Below, piece by piece: positions 56,405 to 64,000 of a stretch of 64,000 nt of DNA. Below the pieces are notes generated by a model. That model had not been told where the DNA came from. It ran no database searches and saw only the letters and a program-made list of their open reading frames with translations. Made by a program: the position numbers and the translations under genes. Source of the stretch: Ryuthela nishihirai (Eukaryota > Arthropoda > Arachnida > Araneae > Heptathelidae); assembly GCA_038380435.1 (NCBI GenBank), contig JAWZYU010000019.1:31769801-31833800 (forward strand). The letters run 5' to 3'. Within the stretch, counting starts at the first letter, position 1. Every line of letters begins with the position of its first letter.

Positions 56405-56471
56405 GGGTCTTACCATCATCTACAAGAGTGAGCAGACAGCTTCCTAAGGAGGAAATCTATCATCAGTCATC
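56405..56471 (+). other. Noncoding first exon, ITP-like gene 2
   Basis: From about 30 bp after the TATA box to the donor CATC/GTAAGTATG at 56471. It has no ATG. Approximate start. Confidence 0.6.
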
Positions 56472-56634
56472 GTAAGTATGAATAGCTTCGTTATAGCTCT
56501 GTCATATTTAAAGTTTTTGAGTTCAATGTAGAACTCGGTAGTTCAATAGGCGGAACTAAGAGTGATGTACTTGAGAGGATACGAAATGTAAATCCTTTTC
56601 TTCAATGTGAATGGATTTGAATTGATTATTTTAT

Positions 56635-56985
56635 ATCTGAGAGGCCTCCTTTTGCGCGCAATGGGCTAAATAACCAGGTCACAAGGACCCCAGGAATCAG
56701 GGAAGGTAAGGAAGATAACCACTGGGTAGCTGTTAGGAGACATATGGACCCTCCCGTCAGAGTCATCCCGCATGTTCTTTAACGTGTGCAGGAGACTTTC
56801 TCCGGCACAAAAGGCAACGGCTTTATGATCTGATGGACTGCGGTCTTTTAAAGCCCAATGTTGTCCTCTTTCACTTTATTATGTCCCTTTTTAATGGAGG
56901 AAATTCTCAACCCAAACTCAGTTGAACTCTAACCTGGGGTCATCGGATTACTAGCTTGGCGATCCAGCGACCGACCTAATCCTTT
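56635..56985 (-). mobile_element. SINE-B, reverse strand, diverged
   Basis: Complement of the tail (TTTTATATCTGAGAGGCC..AATGGGCTAAATAACCAGG) through complement of the tRNA-like head near 56980. Lies in intron 1 of gene 2. Confidence 0.75.
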
Positions 56986-57132
56986 TTCTCGTGAATGGAA
57001 ATTTTCTGTTGACGAGTTTGTTCCTTTCACTTAATCACCGATAATCAATATCAGAATATCCGAGTTATCCTTCAAGCAGCTGCTTGCCACAGAGGTCTGA
57101 TAGGAGTCTGTTAGTTTATACATTTCTACACC
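56956..57132. repeat. 177-bp direct repeat, copy 1
   Basis: TTGGCGATCCAGCGACCGAC through TTTATACATTTCTACACC recurs at 59553-59729 with few changes. It spans the SINE-B head, a spacer and the SINE-A tail. Confidence 0.88.
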
Positions 57133-57268
57133 ATAGCAGAAGATCTGTGAGGAAGGCGAGACCTCAGCAGAAAGACAACACAAACATCCACATCTTGCCA
57201 AGGGCTTGAACCCAGGTCTCTTTTATCAGTAGCCAAGCGCGCTGATTACTCGTCCGGGACAGCAATTA
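57067..57268 (-). mobile_element. SINE-A, reverse strand
   Basis: TTCAAGCAGCTGCTTGCCAC to TAGCCAAGCGCGCTGATTAC; head and body present. Confidence 0.85.
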
Positions 57269-57269
57269 A

Positions 57270-57605
57270 AAAAGCCTCCTTTTATTATGTGTATCAGTTG
57301 TATCTATTATGTGTATCAGTTTGCATATGGTGTAAAGGGACTTTAGTTCGAATCTTGGATAAGATATAAATATCATTTTTCTACTGTAATGCCGTTTTTT
57401 CTCCTACTCTGATGATGGGCTGGGTTATTATACCTCGGAGCGCTACTTTAGCTGTAAGGTCGTAAAGACCTCTAGATATCATTATCAAGATTTTTGTCTA
57501 AATATATTCAAATTATTTAACATTTTTAATGTGTTTTTTAATAAGATGAAAGTTTGAATATCATCATCAGTACAACTAGCTACAACGTCATTGAAGCCTA
57601 ATATT
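57270..57605. other. Intron sequence with a SINE-B tail scrap
   Basis: GGGTTATTATACCTCGGAGC near 57420 resembles the complement of the SINE-B 3' end. Otherwise nothing recognised. Confidence 0.4.
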
Positions 57606-57607
57606 CA

Positions 57608-57986
57608 AAGGGGCGGGGATGGCTCAGTCGGTAGCGCGCCAGGCTCGTAATCTGCAGTTTCCAGGTTCGATTCACAGCTGGGTTAGCGTTGAGATTTGTC
57701 TCCGCAAAACTCTCCGCCCTGCCAACGGTCAGTAAGGGACACCGAAGGACTTGGAAAGGCCGCCGTCCGTAGAATGGGACGTTAAACGTGGCGCCGTGTG
57801 CGGCAGAGCCACATCCTGTGCTGACCCAGCTGGATGGCCTTGACGGGAGGCTAACATCTGTCTCCCAGCAGCTGTTACAGTGGTCCCCTCTCACAACCTT
57901 CTCTGAGCCTTCGGGGTCCTTGTGACCTAACCATTTAGCCCATGGTGTGCAAAAAAGTGCCGCTGAGAGGTAAAACAACCCAACCC
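57608..57986 (+). mobile_element. SINE-B, full length
   Basis: GGGGCGGGGATGGCTCAGTC to AACAACCCAACCC; short target duplication AATATTCA at 57600-57607 and 57988-57995. One internal segment is replaced (CTGTGCTGACCCAGCTGG). Confidence 0.9.
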
Positions 57987-57995
57987 GAATATTCA

Positions 57996-58412
57996 GCAGC
58001 TTATTTCTGGGAACCAGTCCAATCCTTCATATACTCTTTGGCACACACAAACTGTAGTTACGACATCAAAATAAACTTTGTATTAATGTTTAATTTTTTC
58101 CTTATTATTTTGTCCCATAACGTTTCATTTAAAAAGTTTCTTTATTAATTTTATTACACCCCATACCAACTATTGATCCACAGCAAACATAATCTTTTTC
58201 TAACAGATTTCAAAAGGATTTGTGTACCCCTGATTTAGAACAATATGTAAACGTGAAGTACTACACCAAAGAGTAATGTCCATCTGGCATCATTAAACTC
58301 AAATTGTATTATTTATTGGTATTTTGAAGAAATCTTTCTTATTTGACTTTAAACATAGATTTTCTTAAGACACAAAAGGGGCATATCATAATTATCTTAT
58401 TTTTTCCCTTAG
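57996..58412. other. Intron 1 end of ITP-like gene 2
   Basis: 58234-58300 (TTTAGAACAATATGTAAACG..CATCATTAAACTC) recurs at 61430-61496. The intron ends in TTATTTTTTCCCTTAG. Nothing else recognised. Confidence 0.6.
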
Positions 58413-58618
58413 ATGTCAAAGGGTTCTGTAGTCTCAGTGTCCATAGCTCTGCTGTTCGTGTTCATCGCTGTAGATGCATCCAGAGATTTACAAAAACGTG
58501 GCTTCTCTACGCTTGGGTGCATGGGTGACTACGACATAGCGGCGTTTGCACGGCTAAACAGAGTCTGCGAAGAATGCTTTCAGTTGTATAGGGAATCTGA
58601 TATGCATACATTGTGCAG
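58413..58618 (+). CDS. ITP/CHH-family neuropeptide precursor 2, coding exon A (gene incomplete)
   Basis: Paralog of gene 1. The acceptor TTCCCTTAG is followed at once by ATG. Signal peptide about residues 1-23 (MSKGSVVSVSIALLFVFIAV then DAS), spacer RDLQKR identical to gene 1, then mature GFSTLGC with Cys at 7, 23, 26 and 39 (ARLNRVCEEC, YRESDMHTLCR). 22 of 33 residues from mature position 8 on match gene 1. Donor AG/GTAAGTGC in phase 2 at 58618, the same position as gene 1. The exon with Cys 43 and Cys 52 is not found up to 64000, so intron 2 exceeds 5.3 kb or the gene is truncated. Role as for gene 1; it could have a different tissue or ligand specificity, since mature residues 1-5 and 27-38 differ. 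Confidence 0.9.
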
Positions 58619-58779
58619 GTAAGTGCTATGTAAATATAATAAAAGAAGCACATATTCAATCATAATTTAAGTAAGGGTGAAAAATCTATTCAGTTGTTTC
58701 TCGGATTCTTCCAGAATCTTCTAGTTCAGCACTACTTGGTTCAACCACTTCAGCTGACGCAATGGTGATACGTGTATGT

Positions 58780-59160
58780 TGGGTTGTTTTACCTCTGAGC
58801 GGCACTTTTTTGCACACAATGGGCTAAATGGCCAGGTCACATGGACCCCGAAGGCTCAGAGAAGGTTGGGGGAGGGGACCCACTGGAACAGCTGTTGGGA
58901 GACAGATGGTAGCCTCCCGTCAAGGCCATCCAGCGTGTTCTTTAACGTGCACAGGGTATGGCTCTCCCGCACACAGGGCCACGGCTTAACGTCCCATCCG
59001 ACGGACGGCGGCCTTTCCAAGCCCATCGGTGTCCCCTACTGACCGTGGGAGGGCGGGGAATTTTGCGGAGATAAATCTCAACGCTGACCCAGCTGGGACT
59101 CGAACCTGGGAACTACAGATTACGAGCCTGGCGCGCTACCGACTGAGCCACCCCCGCCCC
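58780..59160 (-). mobile_element. SINE-B, full length, young-looking, 13-bp target duplication
   Basis: Best copy in the window (381 bp). Flanked by GATACGTGTATGT at 58767-58779 and 59161-59173. The tRNA-like head with A box (complement of GGCTCAGTCGGTAGCGCGCC) and B box GGTTCGAGTCC is intact. It lies in intron 2 of ITP-like gene 2, antisense to the gene. Confidence 0.95.
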
Positions 59161-59174
59161 GATACGTGTATGTA

Positions 59175-59550
59175 GGGCAGCAATTATCACAAGGCACGAT
59201 ATACATTAGTCTAGGAGTGCCGAAGTAATAAGATGCCAACCTTCGAGTGCTACATTTTGTTTATTAAAGGAGGGCGTCCAAAACTCCGGCCCATATAACA
59301 ATTTTATCCATCCCGCGTGAAATATTGGATGACATAAAACAATTTTTTAAATCTAGCTCTACTAGAATGGTATTTTAAAAGATGAAATTTGCATGATCAA
59401 TTAGAAATGATAAAAAAAAGGTGACGGAGGGGCATTAATCACAACGAATTATTAAAAACAATGAATTTTTTAAGTAAGAATTAATTGTTTGCTCCTAGTA
59501 TTTTTCCTAAAGATTTCGTCTTTTCTTAGGAAAACAAAGATTTATTTTTT
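59175..59550. other. Intron sequence, nothing recognised
   Basis: AT-rich; no coding frame, no match to the missing ITP exon. Confidence 0.4.
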
Positions 59551-59552
59551 GT

Positions 59553-59729
59553 TTGGCGATCCAGCGACCGACCTAATCCTTTTTCTCGTGAAAGGAAATT
59601 TTCTGTTGATGAGTTTGTTCTTTTCACTTAATCACCGATAATCAATATCAGAATATCTGAGTTATCCTTCAAGCAGCTGCTTGCCACAGAGGTCTGACAG
59701 GAGCCTGTTGGTTTATACATTTATACACC
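59553..59729. repeat. 177-bp direct repeat, copy 2
   Basis: Same length and order as 56956-57132, including part of the SINE-A tail. It ends at ACACC and the neighbouring sequence then differs. Confidence 0.88.
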
Positions 59730-60655
59730 TTAGAAGAAGCGCCTTTTTACGAAGGAAAGTAATGACCTGCACATATCATTTAAAAGATATGCTTAAGAGG
59801 GTGAGAAGATTTTTTAGTGGTCAGAGAGAGAGATAGAAGGGGAGAAAATTTCAATGAAAGGAAAATATTTAATAACTTTCTGTTAAATGGAAAGATGCTT
59901 TTGAGAATATTTAATTAATTATGTTTGGACTTATTACACAATTTTATTGTTCATATCAATATAACCTGTTGTATGATATTCGGATTTTTAGGCAATTATA
60001 ATTCAAAAAGAATAAGCTTTTTAAAATTTTGATTATAGATACAACTTTTTTTAACGAATGATATGCATGCTATACATTAAAATACGAAAGAGTAACACAA
60101 ATGTAACAAAACTTACATGTTTACCTACTAATTTTGTTCGGAAAATTCTCTTCTACGTTGTTATTCTACTGTCTCTTGCAAGTACGACAATAATTATCCA
60201 CCTGTGCATTGCAAATATGTTTCTTACAAATAAAACATGCGATGTTTTTGTTATTGTCAATTTCAGATGGGAAAAAAAATTCATCGTATATCTTTCATGC
60301 CGCTAATGCTTGTGGAATGTTCGTTTGCTTCTTCTTGTGCTCTTCCCTGTATTATTTGTAACAAAATATAACATTATAACATATAAGATATTTAATATAA
60401 CTAAAAAAAAAGACATGCGACCCTAACAACACATGAAATAGGTATTTTTTACATACTTAATTTTTACATTAAAAATGATTGTTTAATGAAGATTATTTAA
60501 TAAATAGTTACAAAATATCGCAAAATAAAAGGAAACAAACAATGAATTAGCATTTACCAGACCATAAGTGCAGGACTGATGAAATCGGCGTAGTGTGGTA
60601 GGTAGGTGGTAATCAAAAATAATCTAAATTAAATGAATCATAATTCATAAAATGC
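59730..60655. other. Nothing recognised
   Basis: Very AT-rich. The 82-codon frame at 60058-60306 is hydrophobic but has no splice or family evidence. Confidence 0.4.
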
Positions 60656-60674
60656 ATTCTGTTTACACTGAACA

Positions 60675-61085
60675 ATGGGTCATAACGAGAGTAGGGAAAG
60701 ATTCTTGGCTGATAAGGAAACGTAAGGGAAGATTCATGGTTCACAAGACAGTGTACGAGTACAGTCATGATCGCAAGGTAAAGTAGGAAATGATTCATGG
60801 CTCACAAAGAATAGTAGGGGAAGATTTATGGCTCACAAGGTAAAGTATGTGATGATTCATGACTCAGAAGGTAAAGTAGAGGATGATTCTTGGCTCACAA
60901 GGAAAAGTAGGTGAAGATTTATGGCTCACAAGGAAAAGTATGTGATGATTCATGACTCAGAAGGTAAAGTAGAGGATGATTCTTGGCTCACAAGGAAAAG
61001 TAGGGGAAGATTCATGGTTCAAAAGGAAAAGTAGAGGAAGATTCATGGCTCCCATATAAAAGATTCATGGCTCCCATATAAGGGA
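60675..61085. repeat. ~30-bp minisatellite
   Basis: About 13 units of GATTCATGGCTCACAAGGAA then AAGTAGGGGA, with variants GATGATTCATGACTCAGAAG. A 90-bp higher-order period shows where two adjacent blocks are almost identical (60830-60920 and 60920-61010). Confidence 0.92.
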
Positions 61086-62378
61086 ATGTTCGTGATTCAA
61101 AACTATAAACATATTACAGGAGCATACGCGAAAATATATACATATTTATTGCAATAAATTTAAATGTTATAATTTAAATATTATAAAAGTGCATCAACGT
61201 GTTAACGATTAATATAGTATTTTTTTTTACCTTTTTCCTGATTTTCGTAATTTTTTCAAGAACAATTTGACAAAACTTACATGTTTCGTAATTTTTAAAT
61301 TTATTTCATGTTTATTATTATTTCACGTTTTAAAATATAACAAAATATATATAAATTCAAAATATATATAAATTCATAATATTTATTTCATGTTTTAAAT
61401 TTTTACATGTTTCTTAATTTTTAAATTTATTTAGAACAATATGTAAACGTGAAGTACTAGACCAAAGAGTAATGTCCATCTGGCATCATTAAACTCTAGT
61501 TAGGTTGTAAAGTGACATACTTGTGAAACTATGAGCAAAATATTACTATTGAAACCTTCGTAGCTTTTAAAATGATGGTGATGATATTATGATGATGTTG
61601 GATGAGAGGTTAAAAACCTGAGGGTCCCTCTTGAGGAGGATCTAAAAAAGTTAGAGATTTCACACAGACTTGAGAGATAGTGGGTTAAAAAATTAATAAC
61701 TAGAGAAAAAATTAATAATTTTACAGATAGTGGGTAAAGAAAAATCAGTGATGGGCATCCGTTTTATTATTGTCTGAAAATTTTATGCACTTCTTTATAC
61801 AGGCTTTATATACACAATCTATCTTGAAGTGTGCATAAAACACTTCTAAAGTTCTGTGGTATGAAACTTAAGACGTCAATTCTGAGTCTTAACATGAAGC
61901 ACAACATACACAAAGCAAGGCTGCTATTACATGAATAAATTTACAGCGTGTAATATTTTACAGAGCAGGCTGTTAAGCAATTTGAACTGCCGGTATCAAT
62001 GGCCCAACAAATACTGTAAATTATATTACGCCGTTGTAAAGGAGCCTATGAGGTTTGACCTCTGGAAGTCACGAAAAACTGAGGGATCAGACCGAGAATT
62101 TCAAAACGTTACTACAAAACATTTTACTCGAACGATGGGAATTTATTGTAATTTTATTCCTGTATGTGTCTTGTAATCTGTCCCGGATTACCCATTAGAC
62201 ACGTAAGGCACCAGCTAGTGGGGCCAACACAATAGGGACGCCATCATTTAAATCGTGCACTTTTTTATTTAAGTAACAATTAAATTATGTCTCTCTTCAT
62301 TTTAATAAGGTGCAAGTATCCAGGGAGAAGGATTACTCTCTTTTCAAAGTATTCTCTCTCCTGACAATCAAAAATGTA
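61086..62378. other. Mostly unrecognised AT-rich DNA
   Basis: 61430-61496 duplicates 58234-58300. The 81-codon frame at 61931-62176 shows no domain. Nothing else seen. Confidence 0.45.
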
Positions 62379-62632
62379 CAGTCGCTCAAAAAAATATCCG
62401 AACACTATGGTTGATCACAAAATTCAGAAAAAATATCTGGTACCGATTTTTTTTAGAAATCAGTGATCTGGCAACCTTAGTGTATACGGAGGTTGCCAGA
62501 TCACTAATTCGTGTACACGATCTGGAAACCTTCGTGTACAGACAGATCACTAATTTCTAAAAAAGTCATTGACAGATATTTTTTCTGAATTCTGTAATCA
62601 ACCATAGTGTTCGGATATTTTTTGGGTCACTG
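62379..62632. mobile_element. Fold-back MITE, full length with duplicated centre
   Basis: CAGTCGCTCAAAAAAATATC to TTTTTTGGGTCACTG, with TA flanks at 62377-62378 and 62633-62634. The centre holds an extra GTGTACACGATCTGGAAACC segment, so it is longer (254 bp) than the 216-bp copy at 13009. Confidence 0.9.
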
Positions 62633-62639
62633 TATTCTT

Positions 62640-63530
62640 AAAAGAATATGGATTGTGAGATTATACACTATATTGCCAAACGTATAAATACTATATTTCC
62701 ATGGTTTGTAAAAAGGAAACCACCTTCAAAATGAGCTTCAAAAATAAGCTGTTTTACATAAAATTGTGGCAGAAAATGAATTGTAGATCTCAAACAAATT
62801 TATCCAAATTTTGATTTTAAAAAATATTAATTTATTATTTAAATTATTATTGAAAGCGAAATATGTGACAGCAAATGCTGCTGTTATATTTGTTCTGAGC
62901 ACAGTTCGTGTGTAAGGTGAAATGTGTGATGCGAGGTGTGATACAATGTGAAAAACATTACCAATGTGAAAAACATTATCGAAACTTCGAAAATTACATT
63001 TATTTCAGTAAACAATTCGTTATAATTTTAAGGTAACTTCTTAGAGTTGCAACACTGATGTTAAATATTTCAGTTTCCAGAATTCTTTAAACAGTGAGGA
63101 AATATTGCTCAAATTCAGAAGTTTATACTTTTTTGCTCGACTGATTTGCAGATTTGAAGAATTTTTTGAGATTTTCCATTTCTTGTGATATTTTGCTCCA
63201 AAACGCTTAATTCAAACTTTGAATAATTTTCCATTCGCACAACATGAAAACGTCCTAATATTTTTGGTAATTTAATAATTTAGTAATCTGATCCCAGCGC
63301 AAAAGAGACTAGAAATAAAATCAAATTTCAAATGATTAATTTGGCTTTTAAATATTACTGTATTGAATATTACAACTTACATGCTATGTAAAATATTAAT
63401 TTGTTACATTAATTTTGCTATTTATTAACAACAAAACTGCATTATCATTAAAATTCTTGCATCCATTTCAGCTTATATACATTGCGTATTTCCATTCTTC
63501 ATGACTTTTAAAAAGAAACTGAAAAAAACA
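62640..63530. other. AT-rich, partial R500 match
   Basis: 62990-63250 loosely matches 13740-13900 (GTTAAATATTTCAGTTTCC, GAAATATTG..AAATTCAGA). No gene recognised. Confidence 0.4.
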
Positions 63531-63537
63531 ACAACTG

Positions 63538-63600
63538 TATATAAGGGCGCACTATCTCTTCCTGTGCCTAGAGGCTAGTGAGGTGTAATTTCCACCCTGC
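63538..63600 (+). promoter_or_regulatory. Possible TATA-type core promoter
   Basis: TATATAAGGGCGC at 63539-63551 is a strong TATA match with a GC-rich downstream side, unusual for this AT-rich region. No CRE and no downstream exon were identified, so it may be fortuitous. Confidence 0.2.
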
Positions 63601-63870
63601 CTGTAATGTGACATTGTTCATTTGATTACACCAAATCATGCGTAGGAACATAGATAACGATCAGTTTTGCCTTCGTAAACGTAAATTTTAAATTTAGATC
63701 CGAATTATTCAGCTTGTATAAACTCGCACTCAGGTTAGCAGAAGAGTGTGATTGTTTCAATTTTGTGGCTTCCGAACGACTGACGATAAGGTGGGGAAAA
63801 CAAAAATATGAGTAAACACATGAGATTTAAAAATAACATGCAAATGCAGATAACTATGATGAAACATATA

Positions 63871-64000
63871 TTCCGCCTCGGTGGCGCAGTGACACTGCTA
63901 CTGCTGGGGTCCGGTTCGAGTCCCAGGCTGGTCGTTTGTTCTGTCTATAACCTGCATACATGCGGGTCTGATTTAAAAAAAAGAAAAATGCAAGAATAAT
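63871..64000 (+). mobile_element. Third tRNA-derived SINE type, cut by the window edge
   Basis: CGCCTCGGTGGCGCAGTGAC (A-box-like) and GGTTCGAGTCCCAGGC (B box) form a tRNA-like head unlike SINE-A and SINE-B, followed by GCATACATGCGGGTC and an A-rich stretch. The intervening region does not fold as a tRNA anticodon arm. Confidence 0.55.

Noticed and set aside
61931..62176. 81-codon frame with several Cys
   Set aside because: Cys spacing does not fit the missing ITP-like last exon, and there is no acceptor in the needed phase.

Overview
The window is AT-rich, repeat-dense animal DNA with intron-containing genes, consistent with an arthropod and most likely a chelicerate such as a spider. The basis is two neuropeptide genes of the crustacean hyperglycaemic hormone / ion transport peptide (CHH/ITP) superfamily, plus arthropod-type P/THAP9-like, pogo, Tc1 and non-LTR elements and two abundant tRNA-derived SINE families. 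The spider assignment is inference; the CHH/ITP assignment is read directly from the cysteine spacing.

Host genes. Four support well. (1) ITP-like gene 1 (+): a CRE-like site and TATA box at 32.76-32.82 kb, a noncoding first exon ending at 32905, coding exon 40297-40481 and final coding exon 43523-43661. (2) ITP-like gene 2 (+): a homologous CRE+TATA promoter at 56.34-56.39 kb, noncoding exon ending at 56471 and coding exon 58413-58618; its last exon lies beyond the right edge. The two are tandem paralogs whose promoters are still alignable. (3, 4) Two minus-strand paralogs, 5174-6202 and 15777-16835, encode 342- and 352-residue proteins of a family I do not recognise, built on repeated helical LIPxT-like units with acidic tails.

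Mobile elements and repeats fill the rest. Left part (0-24 kb): a 114-bp satellite, SINE clusters, a TIR element that split a SINE, a Tc1 deletion derivative, fold-back MITEs, a 20-bp minisatellite and a 41-bp array that starts at a MITE end. Middle (24-30 kb): a decayed P/THAP9-like transposase gene whose large intron holds an antisense LINE. ITP gene 1 introns (33-43.5 kb): a LINE interrupted by Tc1 interrupted by a SINE dimer, a 35-bp minisatellite, a pogo-type MITE and several SINEs. 44-53 kb: a LINE with endonuclease and RT, Tc1 relics and LINE fragments. 53.7-55.9 kb: a pogo/Tigger element with perfect TIRs and a broken transposase. 56-64 kb: ITP gene 2, SINEs, a 30-bp minisatellite and a full fold-back MITE.

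The two ITP-like precursors share the family layout (signal peptide, short spacer, KR cleavage site, CHH domain), so they probably give two related secreted neurohormones under similar cAMP-responsive promoters. No homology search was possible. Names rest on motifs; all identities, splice sites and boundaries are by eye.
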